Counted from the stretch's first letter, positions 1 through 8,771 are shown. The stretch is DNA of 64,000 nt from Kribbella sp. ALI-6-A (GCF_001984195.1 NZ_MTQN01000012.1:1302001-1366000), one strand, 5' to 3'. The notes: generated by a model not told the origin, from the letters alone. Program-made: numbers and translations.

Positions 1-1453
1 CCGCGAAGCTGCGCGGCTCGTCGTTCTCGTTGTGCACGAGCAGCGCCGTCGACCCGTCCCGGTTGCGGAACGCGGACGACATCAGCTGCCCGTTCCATCC
101 GGTCGTCCCGTACGACGTGGAGGCGATCCGCTGCGCGCCGGGCTTCACGAACTTCGACAGGTGGCCGATCGTGTAGTACTCCGCGTCGGTGCTGACCGAG
201 CCGTCCGGGTGCCGGGTGACCAGACCGGTGCAGGTGTCGCAGCCGCCGTTGTGCGGACCACCGTCGGCGTTCAGCGCGATGTTCCAGTTGACCACCGACT
301 TCGCCCAGTTCCGGGTGGTGCCGAGCATCAGCGTGCGGGCGTGCCAGGTGAGCGTGCCGCGGAAGATCTGCGGCGGGGTGTCGTTCGGTCCGTGCGAGCC
401 GGAGCACTCGGTGAACCAGATCCCCTTGTCCGGGAACGCCTGCCGCAGCGCCGACTGGGCCGCGGGCGTACCGGAGTAGCAGTGGTACGCCGTACCGGCG
501 ATCCAGCGCGCCGCCGGCGAGCTGAGCAGCTGGTAGGGGTAGTCGGTCTCGGGATCCTCACCGGGCGGGGTGTTGGCGACGTCGCCCGGGTGGGTGGTCC
601 AGTTGTGGTCGTAGCCGAGGATCTTCGTCCGCGGGCTGGCCACGCGCAGCATCGGGCCGAGCTGCTCGATCACCGCGGCCGCCTGGCGGACCGGCAGGTC
701 GGTGCCGGGGTAGCCGCTCGGCGTCCGGTTCTGCGGCTCGTTCTGGATCGAGAGGAAGTCGACCGGTACGCCGGCCGCGGTGTACGCCTTGACGAACTTC
801 ACCAGGTAGCGCGCGTAGGCGTTGTAGATCGCCGGGTCGTCCTTCAGCCGGCCGCCGACGAGCGAGTCGCCGGTCTTCATCCAGGCCGGCGGACTCCACG
901 GCGTCGCCATCACCTTGAGTTCCGGGTTGAGCTGCTTGGCCCGGCGCAGCAACGGCAGGATCTGCTTGTGCTCGTGCGCGATGCTGAAGTGCCGCAGGCC
1001 AAAGTCGGTCTGGCCGGCGGGCATGTCGTCGTACGTGTAGTGCTCGGTCTGGGCGGTGAAGTCGGACGAGCCGACGACCTGGCGCAGGAAGCTGACGCCG
1101 ATGCCCTGCTTCGGGTCGAACAACTTGCGCATCGTCTTCTCGCGGTCCGCGGTCGACAGTTGGTAGAGCACGGCGGCCGAGGAGTCGGTGATCGAGGCGC
1201 CGAAGCCGTCGATGGTCTGGTACGTCGTACCGGGGTCGACGGTGATCGTCGTCTGCCGGCTCGAGCCCTGGGCGAACGCGACCGGCGCCCGCTCGTGCAG
1301 CAGTTCGGCGCGGTCGGGGGTGGTCACCCAGACGCGGGCCTGGGTGGTCGATCCACCGCCACGACCGTCGCCGGTCGCCTCGGCCGACGGGACCAGGCCG
1401 GTCGCCAGCAGGGCGGTGGCCGTGACGGCGGCGCCCAGCGTGTGCCTTCTCAT
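1..1453 (-). CDS. secreted glycoside hydrolase family 30 enzyme, C-terminal end off the window
   Basis: Read leftwards from the ATG at 1451-1453, which is preceded by AAGGAG seven bases upstream. The frame stays open to base 1, so the C-terminus is missing. The N-terminus is a signal peptide (MRRHTLGAAVTATALLATGL, Ala-rich cleavage region). The mature part has the GH30 hallmarks: QTIDGFGASITDSSAAV near residue 70, the acid/base Glu in SIQNEP near residue 237, and the nucleophile Glu in WFTECSG near residue 348. GH30 enzymes hydrolyse beta-1,6-glucan, glucosylceramide or xylan outside the cell; the substrate cannot be fixed from this fragment. The gene is divergent from a LacI regulator and shares its repeated operator-like sequence, so sugar-controlled expression is inferred. 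Confidence 0.9.
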   Translation of the reverse strand, partial: MRRHTLGAAVTATALLATGLVPSAEATGDGRGGGSTTQARVWVTTPDRAELLHERAPVAFAQGSSRQTTITVDPGTTYQTIDGFGASITDSSAAVLYQLSTADREKTMRKLFDPKQGIGVSFLRQVVGSSDFTAQTEHYTYDDMPAGQTDFGLRHFSIAHEHKQILPLLRRAKQLNPELKVMATPWSPPAWMKTGDSLVGGRLKDDPAIYNAYARYLVKFVKAYTAAGVPVDFLSIQNEPQNRTPSGYPGTDLPVRQAAAVIEQLGPMLRVASPRTKILGYDHNWTTHPGDVANTPPGEDPETDYPYQLLSSPAARWIAGTAYHCYSGTPAAQSALRQAFPDKGIWFTECSGSHGPNDTPPQIFRGTLTWHARTLMLGTTRNWAKSVVNWNIALNADGGPHNGGCDTCTGLVTRHPDGSVSTDAEYYTIGHLSKFVKPGAQRIASTSYGTTGWNGQLMSSAFRNRDGSTALLVHNENDEPRSFA

Positions 1454-1479
1454 GGACGGGCTCCTTACATCGGGCGGGA

Positions 1480-1589
1480 TGTAACAAATGAAACAAAGAA
1501 CAACGCGCGTGGGGACAGAAAACGCTCGCTCTGGCCAGCTGTCAAGACTGGAGATAGAGTCCGGATGTGAAACAAAGCCGTGTAACAAA
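1480..1589. promoter_or_regulatory. divergent GH30/lacI promoter region with four TGWAACAAA repeats
   Basis: The nonamer TG(T/A)AACAAA occurs four times in the same orientation, at 1480-1488, 1489-1497, 1568-1576 and 1581-1589. Each contains a TGT/ACA-type core. The region is clearly AT-richer than its surroundings. The last copy runs into the lacI start codon, which has no Shine-Dalgarno sequence. Binding by the adjacent LacI protein at both promoters is inferred. Confidence 0.6.
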
Positions 1590-2599
1590 TGCCTAGGCGG
1601 GTCACCGTCCGGGACGTCGCGGCGGAGACCGGGGTCTCGATCGCGACCGTCTCGCGGGTGCTCAACCAGGCGGGCAACGTCTCGCCGCGCACGCGCGAGC
1701 TGGTCGAACAAGCGGTCCAGCGGCTCGGCACGGCCGCACCAGGCCCCCGCGGCGGTACGCCGAAGCCGGCGGCGGGCGCGGTCTACGTACGCTGCCCGTA
1801 CCTGCTGACCGACTACTTCGGCCTGATCGTCTCCTCGATCGCCGAGTCCCTCGACCGCCACGCCCGCCAACTGATCCTGAACGCCGGCCAAGCCGTCGCA
1901 GCCGACGCGACGCTCGGCAACCGGCCAGGTGTCGGCGGGGCGATCCTCATCCTTCCCCCGGAGTCGGCGGACGACCTGGTCCGCCTGCGCGAGCGCCGCT
2001 TCCCGTTCGTGGTCGTCGATCCGCGCACCCCGCTACCCCGGGACATCGCCTCCGTCTCGGCCGCCCACTTCTCCGGCGCCCGCCAGGTCGGCGCGCATCT
2101 CACCGAGCTCGGCCACCGCCGGATCGGCGTCATCGCGGGCCCGCGCGAATGGCTGGCCAGCGACGCCCGACTGAGCGGCCACGCCGCGGCACTCGCCGAC
2201 GCCGGATCCCTCCCCGACCCCTCACTGATCCGGTACGTCGAACCGACCATCGACGAGGGCTACCGGGCCGCGGGCGAACTGCTCGATCTTCCACACCGCC
2301 CGACCGCACTCGTCGCGTTCAACGACAAGGCAGCCGTCGGCGCACTGCAAGCCGCCGCGCAGCGCGGCCTACGAGTCCCGCACGACCTGTCGATCGCGGG
2401 CTTCGACGACATCGACCTGAGCCGAGCCACCTCACCCATGCTCACCACCGTCCGCCAACCCCTGCAGGAGATGGGCCGAATGGCCGTCAGCCTGCTGATC
2501 CGCCTGCTCGACCACCACGAGGTCGAAGCTTTGCACGTCGAACTCGCCACGGAACTGGTCGTCCGCGAATCCACCGGCCCTGCTACCGAAGAGAGTTGA
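1589..2599 (+). CDS. LacI-family transcriptional regulator
   Basis: 336 residues, the usual LacI length. The N-terminal helix-turn-helix is VTVRDVAAETGVSIATVSRVLN (in two parts, residues 5-26). It is followed by a hinge and a periplasmic-binding-protein-like effector domain, with typical segments GHRRIGVIAG, ALVAFNDKAAVGAL and SIAGFDDIDLS. The start chosen is the ATG at 1589. No ribosome-binding site precedes it and an operator-like repeat overlaps it, so a leaderless transcript is possible. It is divergent from the GH30 gene and most likely represses that gene and itself; the ligand is presumably a sugar released by the glycosidase (inference). The 3' end overlaps the convergent TetR gene by 17 bases. 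Confidence 0.93.
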   Translation: MPRRVTVRDVAAETGVSIATVSRVLNQAGNVSPRTRELVEQAVQRLGTAAPGPRGGTPKPAAGAVYVRCPYLLTDYFGLIVSSIAESLDRHARQLILNAGQAVAADATLGNRPGVGGAILILPPESADDLVRLRERRFPFVVVDPRTPLPRDIASVSAAHFSGARQVGAHLTELGHRRIGVIAGPREWLASDARLSGHAAALADAGSLPDPSLIRYVEPTIDEGYRAAGELLDLPHRPTALVAFNDKAAVGALQAAAQRGLRVPHDLSIAGFDDIDLSRATSPMLTTVRQPLQEMGRMAVSLLIRLLDHHEVEALHVELATELVVRESTGPATEES

Positions 2600-3212
2600 G
2601 TCCCGCCAGCGACTGGTCCACCAACTCTTCCGCGGAGTACGGTCGCTCGGCCGCCGGGAGGCCTGACCACTCGATGGCCAGATCCTCCACGTACGCGAGC
2701 CACGCGTGCACGGTGAGGCGAAGTGGTGAGCCGGGCTGGTCCTCCGTGGGCTGGTCGAGCAGGGTGAGCACCCGGGCAGTCAGGGCCGCGCGGGTCTCGG
2801 CGTAGACCTCGACGACGAAGACGTCACCGCCGGCGGCGCCGCGGACGAAGGAGATGTAGGAGTCGCGCCGCCGGGCGACGAAGGCGACGAAGGCGAGCAG
2901 CATCTGCCGCAGTTGGTCCTCAGGGGGCAGCGACGCGTCGGGTGTGGTGACCCGCAGGAGCCGGCGCCCGGCCGCGCGCATCACCGCGACGTAGAAGTCC
3001 CGCTTGGTCGGGAAGTAGTGGAACAGCAGCCCCCGGGAGATCCCTGCCTCCGCGGCCACGGCGTCGATCGAGAGGTCGTGGATCGGCTGGGTGCGCAGCA
3101 TCGTCAGGCCGATTCCGACCAGCTGTTTGCGCCGGTCGTCCGCGCTCAGCCGTCGCCGCGCCGGCGCTGCCGCCGCCTCGGATCCGCCCTCGACACCCAC
3201 GCTATTGAGCAT
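2583..3212 (-). CDS. TetR-family regulator of the adjacent acyl-CoA operon
   Basis: 209 residues. The TetR helix-turn-helix lies near residues 48-75 (LSIDAVAAEAGISRGLLFHYFPTKRDFY, quoted only for its GISRGLLFHYF core). It is followed by an all-helical ligand domain. The N-terminus has an Ala-rich extension of about 25 residues before the DNA-binding helices, so a shorter protein from a downstream start is possible. It is divergent from the acyl-CoA dehydrogenase operon with 57 bases between the starts. An imperfect palindrome overlaps its own ATG, suggesting autoregulation and control of the operon, probably relieved by an acyl-CoA (inference from the family and context). Confidence 0.9.
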   Translation of the reverse strand: MLNSVGVEGGSEAAAAPARRRLSADDRRKQLVGIGLTMLRTQPIHDLSIDAVAAEAGISRGLLFHYFPTKRDFYVAVMRAAGRRLLRVTTPDASLPPEDQLRQMLLAFVAFVARRRDSYISFVRGAAGGDVFVVEVYAETRAALTARVLTLLDQPTEDQPGSPLRLTVHAWLAYVEDLAIEWSGLPAAERPYSAEELVDQSLAGLNSLR

Positions 3213-3244
3213 TGCTTAGAACCTGCGCTACGGTCAAGAACCGT
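3206..3244. promoter_or_regulatory. probable TetR operator between tetR and the acyl-CoA operon
   Basis: TNAGCA-T-TGCTNA lies at 3206-3218 as an imperfect 13-bp palindrome covering the tetR start codon. A second dyad, ACGGT-caaga-ACCGT, lies at 3230-3244. TetR proteins bind dyads of this size. Which of the two is used is unknown. Confidence 0.45.
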
Positions 3245-3269
3245 CGATCGTCCAGCACGAGGAGTGGTG

Positions 3270-4499
3270 ATGGGGTTCGAACCGTCCGCCAGGGCGTCGG
3301 AGCTGATCGAGCAGGTCGACCGCTTCCTGCGGACCGAGATCGAGCCGGTCGAGGCCGAGTTGCACGCGGCGACGAAGGCCGCCGCCGATCCGTGGCAGCC
3401 GCAGCCGGTGTTCAAGGAACTGCAGGCCAAAGCCCGCGCGCAGGGACTGTGGAACCTGTTCCTGCCACCGGCCGAGCCGGGCAACGAGCAGTACGGCCAA
3501 GGCCTCAGCAATCTCGACTACGCACCCATCGCCGAGCTGACCGGCCGGTCCTTCCTCGCGCCGTACGTGTTCAACTGCAACGCCCCGGACACCGGCAACA
3601 TGGAGGTCCTGCTGCGCTACGGCACCGCCGAGCAGAAGAAGCGCTGGCTGGAACCGCTGCTCGACGGCACGATCCGGTCGGCGTTCTGCATGACCGAGCC
3701 GGACGTCGCCTCCTCCGACGCCACGAACATGGCCGCGACCGCCGTCCCGGACGGCGACGAGGTGGTGATCAACGGCCGCAAGTGGTGGAGCACCGGTGTC
3801 GGTCACCCCGACTGCGAACTGCTGATCTTCATGGGCCTGACCGACCCCGACGCGCACCGCTACGCCCGCCACACGATGGTTCTGGTCCCGCGGGACACCC
3901 CCGGCGTGAAGGTCGAGCGCCTGCTGCCCGCCATGCACCGGTACGACGAACCGCACGGCCACGGCGAGGTCTCCTTCACCGACGTCCGGGTCCCCGCGGC
4001 CAACATCCTGGTCGGCCCCGGCCGCGCCTTCGAGATCGCCCAGGGCCGGCTCGGTCCGGGCCGGGTGCACCACTGCATGCGGCTGATCGGCCTGGCCGAG
4101 CACGCGCTCGAGCTCGCCGTACGCCGTGGCATGAGCAGGACGGCGTTCGGCAAACCGCTGGTCAACCTCGGCGGCAACCGCGAGCGCATCGCCGACGCGC
4201 GGATCGCGATCAACCAGGCGCGGCTGCTCGTCCTGCAGACCGCGCACCTGCTCGATACCCAGGGACTGGCCGGCGCGCTCAGCGAGGTCAGCCAGATCAA
4301 GGTCGCCGTACCCCGGATGGCGCAGGACGTGATCGACATGGCGATCCAGTTGCACGGTGGTGGCGGACTGTCCGACGACTTCCCGCTGGCCGCGGCCTGG
4401 ACCGCTGCCCGCGCGCTCCGGCTGGCGGATGGGCCCGACGAGGTGCACCGTGGAGTGGTCGCGCGGATCGAACTGGCCAAGTACAAGGAGTCCGAATGA
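3270..4499 (+). CDS. acyl-CoA dehydrogenase family protein (ACAD10/11-like)
   Basis: 409 residues from the ATG at 3270, with GGAG five bases upstream; the open frame extends further 5' but those codons look non-coding. ACAD signatures are FCMTEPDVASSDATN (FAD/substrate loop, near residue 140), GEVSFTDVRVP and a C-terminal HGGGGLSDDFPLA followed by ADGPDEVHRGVVAR, as in the ACAD10/11 branch. It oxidises, or in that branch eliminates across, the alpha-beta bond of an acyl-CoA using FAD. It is the first gene of a six-gene operon: its stop overlaps the next start (ATGA). The APH-type kinase two genes downstream suggests they act together on hydroxyacyl-CoAs, as in LvaA/LvaC or ACAD10/11 (inference). 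Confidence 0.9.
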   Translation: MGFEPSARASELIEQVDRFLRTEIEPVEAELHAATKAAADPWQPQPVFKELQAKARAQGLWNLFLPPAEPGNEQYGQGLSNLDYAPIAELTGRSFLAPYVFNCNAPDTGNMEVLLRYGTAEQKKRWLEPLLDGTIRSAFCMTEPDVASSDATNMAATAVPDGDEVVINGRKWWSTGVGHPDCELLIFMGLTDPDAHRYARHTMVLVPRDTPGVKVERLLPAMHRYDEPHGHGEVSFTDVRVPAANILVGPGRAFEIAQGRLGPGRVHHCMRLIGLAEHALELAVRRGMSRTAFGKPLVNLGGNRERIADARIAINQARLLVLQTAHLLDTQGLAGALSEVSQIKVAVPRMAQDVIDMAIQLHGGGGLSDDFPLAAAWTAARALRLADGPDEVHRGVVARIELAKYKESE

Positions 4500-5326
4500 G
4501 CAGGGTCCTGGTCACCGGTGGAGCGAGCGGGCTCGGGCTGGCCCTGGTCGAGCGGTTCGTTGCTGAGGGCCACCAAGTCCTGAGCACCGACGTGGCGGAC
4601 GAGATGACGCCGCCGGCCGGCGCGACGTACCGGCAGCTCAACGTACGCAGTGTCGAGGACTGGGACGCGACGGTCGAGTGGGTCGAGCAGACCTGGGGCG
4701 GGCTGGACATCCTGGTGAACAACGCCGGGATCGCCACCGGCGGCCGGATCGACGTCGAGACGCTGGCCGAGTGGGACCGGGTCGTCGACATCAACCTGAT
4801 GGGCGTGGTCCGCGGCTGCCGGGCCTTCACTCCGCTGTTCAAGCGGCAGCGCTCCGGCCAGATCGTGAACACCGCGTCCGCGGCCGGGCTCGTCCACCCG
4901 CCGATGATGAGTTCGTACAACACGGTCAAGGCCGCCGTGGTCGCGCTGTCCGAGACGCTCTCGCACGAGTTGCACCCGTACGACGTGAGCGTGTCGGTGG
5001 TCTGCCCGTCGTTCTTCAAGACCAACCTGGCCGACTCGCTGCAGGGCGCGGACACCGCGATGGGCGAAGCGGCGCGACGGCTGATCGAGAAGTCGCCGCG
5101 GACCGCGGACGACATCGCGGTGGCGGTGCTCGCCGGGATCAAGAAGAGGCAGTTCCTGATCATCCCGGATCGCCCGGCCCTGCTGGCGTACCGGACCAAG
5201 CGGTTCGCCCGGCCCCTGTACGACCGGCAGATGCGCAAGATCGCCGCCCGCGCCCGCCGGCGCGCGGAGGAAACCCCGGCGAGCGGAGACCAGGTGCCGT
5301 CGGCGGAGACCGGTAGTGGCCGCTGA
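4496..5326 (+). CDS. short-chain dehydrogenase/reductase
   Basis: 276 residues, starting at the ATG that overlaps the preceding stop. Classical SDR features: TGGASGLG near residue 8 (NAD(P) binding), NNAG near residue 84, and catalytic Ser with SSYNTVKAA (YxxxK) near residue 145. A basic, Arg-rich tail of about 30 residues follows the fold. It is the second gene of the acyl-CoA operon, so oxidation or reduction of a hydroxy/keto acyl intermediate is likely. The 3' end overlaps the GTG start of the kinase gene by 11 bases, implying translational coupling. Confidence 0.9.
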   Translation: MSRVLVTGGASGLGLALVERFVAEGHQVLSTDVADEMTPPAGATYRQLNVRSVEDWDATVEWVEQTWGGLDILVNNAGIATGGRIDVETLAEWDRVVDINLMGVVRGCRAFTPLFKRQRSGQIVNTASAAGLVHPPMMSSYNTVKAAVVALSETLSHELHPYDVSVSVVCPSFFKTNLADSLQGADTAMGEAARRLIEKSPRTADDIAVAVLAGIKKRQFLIIPDRPALLAYRTKRFARPLYDRQMRKIAARARRRAEETPASGDQVPSAETGSGR

Positions 5327-6377
5327 CGCGGTCGAGGGAGCTCGCGCCGTCCGCGACGAGGACTCCTTCGACGTGCCTGCCGTCGACACCTGGTTGCGCA
5401 CGCACACTGAGTTGCCGGCCGGACTGCCGGAGGTGCGCCAGTTCTCCGGCGGCGCGTCCAACTTGACCTACCTGCTCCGGTACGCCGATCGCGACCTGAT
5501 CCTGCGCCGCCCACCGGCCGGCACCAAGGCGAAGAGCGCGCACGATATGGGCCGCGAGTACCGGATCCAGGCCGGGCTCGCGCCGGTGTTCCCGTACGTA
5601 CCGAAGATGGTTGCCCACTGCACCGATCCGGACGTGCTCGGCTCGGACTTCTACGTGATGCACCGGATCGCCGGCACGATCCCGCGCCGGTCCGAGCTCG
5701 GCGTGGACCTGACGCCCGAGCAGACCCGGCAGCTCGGCTTCACCTTGGTCGACACGCTGATCGCCCTGCACCGGGTCGATCCCGAGGCGGCCGGCCTCGC
5801 CGATCTCGGCCGCGGTGACGGCTACGTCGAGCGCCAGGTGCACGGCTGGTCGGAGCGCTACCGCAAGGCGAAGACCTGGAACGTGCCGGGCGCCGAGAAG
5901 GTGATGGCCTGGCTGGAGGCGAACCGTCCGGCCGACGTCGGGACCTGCGTGATCCACAACGACTTCCGGCTCGACAACGTCGTGCTCGATCCCGATGACC
6001 CGCTGCGGGTGGCCGGCGTACTGGACTGGGAGCTGGCCACGATCGGCGACCCGCTGATGGATCTCGGCAGTGCTCTCGCGTATTGGGTGCAGGCCGACGA
6101 CGACTGGGCGTTCCGGCGGTTCCGGCTGCAGCCCTCGGACGCGCCGGGCATGATCGGCCGCGACGAGATCGTTCGCTACTACTGTGACCGGACCGGCCTG
6201 GACCGGGGCGACTGGGTCTTCTACGAGGTGTTCGGTCTGTTCCGGCTCGCGGTGATCGCCCAGCAGATCTACTACCGCTATCACCACCACCAGACCCGGA
6301 ACCCGCGGTTCAAGAACCTCTGGCTCCCGGTCAACCTGCTCGAACGCCGTTGCCGACACCTCATCCGGAAGGCCTGA
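5316..6377 (+). CDS. APH-type phosphotransferase (ACAD10/LvaA-like kinase)
   Basis: 353 residues from a GTG start; GGAG lies seven bases upstream inside the previous gene. An aminoglycoside-phosphotransferase fold is shown by FSGGASNLTYLLR near residue 44, the Brenner catalytic motif HNDFRLDN near residue 212, and DWELATIGDPLMDLG (metal-binding Asp) near residue 232. Proteins of this branch sit beside or fused to acyl-CoA dehydrogenases (human ACAD10/11, Pseudomonas LvaA) and phosphorylate the hydroxyl of hydroxyacyl-CoAs. Lying in an operon with an ACAD-family gene, the same role is the best inference here rather than antibiotic resistance. Confidence 0.85.
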   Translation: MAADAVEGARAVRDEDSFDVPAVDTWLRTHTELPAGLPEVRQFSGGASNLTYLLRYADRDLILRRPPAGTKAKSAHDMGREYRIQAGLAPVFPYVPKMVAHCTDPDVLGSDFYVMHRIAGTIPRRSELGVDLTPEQTRQLGFTLVDTLIALHRVDPEAAGLADLGRGDGYVERQVHGWSERYRKAKTWNVPGAEKVMAWLEANRPADVGTCVIHNDFRLDNVVLDPDDPLRVAGVLDWELATIGDPLMDLGSALAYWVQADDDWAFRRFRLQPSDAPGMIGRDEIVRYYCDRTGLDRGDWVFYEVFGLFRLAVIAQQIYYRYHHHQTRNPRFKNLWLPVNLLERRCRHLIRKA

Positions 6378-7058
6378 ATGGGCGCCATCTACCTGATCCG
6401 GCACGCGCAGGCGTCGTTCGGCAAGAGCGACTACGACCGGCTCTCGCCGCTCGGCGAGCGACAGGCCGTCCGGCTCGGCGAAGCCCTGGCCGACCGCGGC
6501 GTGAAGCCCGATGTCGTCGTCACGGGTGCGATGCAGCGGCATCACCGGACGGCGGCGCTCGCCCTGGCTGCCGCTGGGCTGCCGGCCGACGTCGAGGTGG
6601 ACGAGGGGTTCAACGAGTTCGACCACGATCAGGTGATCGTCGCGCACAAGCCGGCGTACAAGCGGCGGGCGGTGCTGCTGGCCGACCTGGCCCGGATCGG
6701 GCATCCGGCGCGGGCGTTCCAGGAGATGTTCGCGGCCGCGACCGAGCGCTGGACACTGGGCGGCGACGGGTACACCGAGAGCTTCAGCGCCTTCTGCGAT
6801 CGCTCCGAGTCGGCGGTACGGCGTACGGCCGAACGGGTGGGTAAGGGCGAGACAGCGCTGGTGTTCACGTCCGGCGGCCCGATCGCGGCGGTGGCCGGGC
6901 GGCTGTGGTCCGGCGGGGACGACCTGTGGTTGCGCCTGAACCCGGTCACGATCAACACCGCGATCACCAAGCTCGTCACCGGCCGCAGCGGGTTGACCGT
7001 GGTCAGCTACAACGAGCACGGTCACCTCGACGGCACCGACGAACTGACCTACAGATAG
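6378..7058 (+). CDS. histidine phosphatase family protein
   Basis: 226 residues; the ATG directly follows the stop of the kinase gene. The RHG-type motif LIRHAQASFG places the phospho-accepting His near residue 9. It is followed by DYDRLSPLGERQA and VVTGAMQRHHRTA, and the C-terminal half carries VFTSGGPIAAVAGRLW, which holds the usual second-half position although the canonical His there is replaced by Gly-Gly. It may dephosphorylate an intermediate of the operon, or be a regulatory or inactive member. It is the fourth gene of the six-gene set. Confidence 0.85.
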   Translation: MGAIYLIRHAQASFGKSDYDRLSPLGERQAVRLGEALADRGVKPDVVVTGAMQRHHRTAALALAAAGLPADVEVDEGFNEFDHDQVIVAHKPAYKRRAVLLADLARIGHPARAFQEMFAAATERWTLGGDGYTESFSAFCDRSESAVRRTAERVGKGETALVFTSGGPIAAVAGRLWSGGDDLWLRLNPVTINTAITKLVTGRSGLTVVSYNEHGHLDGTDELTYR

Positions 7059-7065
7059 GGCGGCG

Positions 7066-7815
7066 ATGCGACGCAACATCCTGATCACCGGCGCGAGCTC
7101 CGGCCTCGGCGCGGAGATGGCCCGGCAGTTCGCGGCGAAGGGCCGCAACCTCGCGCTGACCGCCCGGCGCGAGGACCGGCTGGTCGAGCTGCGGGAGGCG
7201 TTGCTGGCCGCCCATCCCGGCATCACGGTGGTCACGCACCGGCTCGACGTCACCGACCACGACGCGGTGTTCGCGACCTTCCGCACGATCGACACCGAGC
7301 TGCCCGGTGGGCTGGACCGGATCGTCGTCAACGCCGGGATCGGCAAGGGCGCGCCGCTGGGCACCGGCAGGTTCGACGCGAACCTGCAGACCGCCCAGAC
7401 CAACTTCGTCGCCGCTCTCGCCCAGGCCGAGGCGGCGATGGAGCTGTTCCGCGCCCGCAACGCCGGCCACCTGGTGCTGGTGTCGTCGGTCGCCGGAGTC
7501 CGCGGCTTGCCCAAGGCGGTCACCACGTACGCCGCCACCAAGGCCGCGATCGGGTCGCTGGCCGAGGGGCTGCAGCTGGAGCTGCTCGGCAAGCCGATCA
7601 AGGTCAGCGCGATCTTCCCCGGCTACATCCACTCCGAGCTCAACGAGCACGTCGCGAAGACGCCGTTGATCGTGGGCACCGAGGTCGGCGTGCGCGCGAT
7701 GGTGGCCGCGATCGAGGCGGAGAAAACCCGCGCCTACGTGCCAACCTGGCCGTGGGTGCCGTTGGCAAGGGTGATGAAGTTCGCGCCGCTACCGCTGCTG
7801 AAGAGGTTGATCTGA
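7066..7815 (+). CDS. short-chain dehydrogenase/reductase
   Basis: 249 residues starting seven bases after the phosphatase gene. TGASSGLG near residue 8, VVNAGIG near residue 88 and a catalytic Ser-Tyr-Lys set in VSSVAGVRGL...YAATKAA place it in the classical SDR family. It differs clearly from the SDR earlier in the same operon, so the two probably act on different carbonyl or hydroxyl groups. The stop codon overlaps the next start by one base (TGATG), so the two genes are translationally linked. Confidence 0.9.
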   Translation: MRRNILITGASSGLGAEMARQFAAKGRNLALTARREDRLVELREALLAAHPGITVVTHRLDVTDHDAVFATFRTIDTELPGGLDRIVVNAGIGKGAPLGTGRFDANLQTAQTNFVAALAQAEAAMELFRARNAGHLVLVSSVAGVRGLPKAVTTYAATKAAIGSLAEGLQLELLGKPIKVSAIFPGYIHSELNEHVAKTPLIVGTEVGVRAMVAAIEAEKTRAYVPTWPWVPLARVMKFAPLPLLKRLI

Positions 7816-8771
7816 TGCGTTGGGGACTGACCGTTCCGTTGACCGGAGTGCCGCTGCGCGAGCACAAGGCGCTGGTCGGCGAGCTGGCCTCGCTGGGGTA
7901 CACCGACCTGTGGTCCGCGGAGGTGGCCGGCGCGGACGCGTTCACGCCGCTGGTGCTGGCGTCGCAGTGGGACGAGCAGTTGCGGCTCGGGACGGCCGTC
8001 GTACCGGTGCACACGCGCGGGCCGGCCGCGCTGGCGATGAGCGCGGCGGCGCTGGCCGATCTCGCGCCCGGGCGGTTCGTGCTCGGCATCGGGGCGTCCT
8101 CGGAGACCATCGTGACCGGGTGGAACGGGATCGCCTACGACCCGCCGCTGGCGCGGACCCGCGACGTCCTGCGATTCCTGCGGCAGGCGTTCGCCGGCGA
8201 GAAGGTGGACGGCGAGTTCGAGAGCTTCACGATCAAGCGGTTCCGGCTGGAGAAGGCGCCCGACGTACCGCCCGCGATCATGCTGGCGGCCCTGCGGCCG
8301 CAGATGCTGCGACTGGCTCGGCGCGAGGCGGACGGCGCGATCACCAACTGGTTGTCGGCCGAGGACGTCAAGCAGGTGCGGGCCGAGCTCGGCGACGCCA
8401 AGGAGCTGGCGGCGAGGATCTTCGTCTGCGTCACCGAGGACGCCGAGATGGCCCGCAACATCGGCCGGTTCCTGATCGCGACGTACCTGACCGTGCCCGG
8501 CTATTCGGCCTTCCACGACTGGCTCGGGCGCGCCGAGCTGCTCGCTCCGATGCGCTCGGCCTGGGCCGCCGGTGACCGGAACGCCGCGATGGCCGCCGTA
8601 CCGGTGCAGGTGATCGACGACCTGGTGGTGCACGGCTCGGCCGACGACTGCCGCGCCAAGATCCAGGCGTACGTCGACAACGGCCTGGACACGCCGATCA
8701 TCGCCACGCTGCCCACCGGCGCCGACCTGCTCGACACCGCCCGGGCGCTGGCTAGGACGTCCCCACGTTGA
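7815..8771 (+). CDS. LLM-class, probably F420-dependent oxidoreductase
   Basis: 318 residues from the ATG at 7815 with AAGAGG eight bases upstream. It is luciferase-like: an N-terminal MRWGLTVPLTG strand, LGYTDLWSAEVAGADAF, RLGTAVVPVHTRGPAALA and a GRFVLGIGASSE stretch are typical of the F420-dependent TIGR03559/03841-like subfamilies. Such TIM-barrel enzymes transfer hydride between F420H2 (or FMNH2) and an organic substrate. It is the last gene of the acyl-CoA operon and overlaps the convergent membrane-protein gene by 20 bases at the 3' end. Cofactor assignment is inference from family and host. Confidence 0.87.
   Translation: MRWGLTVPLTGVPLREHKALVGELASLGYTDLWSAEVAGADAFTPLVLASQWDEQLRLGTAVVPVHTRGPAALAMSAAALADLAPGRFVLGIGASSETIVTGWNGIAYDPPLARTRDVLRFLRQAFAGEKVDGEFESFTIKRFRLEKAPDVPPAIMLAALRPQMLRLARREADGAITNWLSAEDVKQVRAELGDAKELAARIFVCVTEDAEMARNIGRFLIATYLTVPGYSAFHDWLGRAELLAPMRSAWAAGDRNAAMAAVPVQVIDDLVVHGSADDCRAKIQAYVDNGLDTPIIATLPTGADLLDTARALARTSPR

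Noticed and set aside
32..1570. Plus-strand frame of about 510 codons over the left end
   Set aside because: It is antisense to the GH30 gene, whose catalytic motifs are clear; the plus-strand product has no recognisable features.
5160..7601. Minus-strand frame of about 810 codons
   Set aside because: Antisense to the well-supported kinase, phosphatase and SDR genes; Arg/Gly/Val-rich shadow translation.
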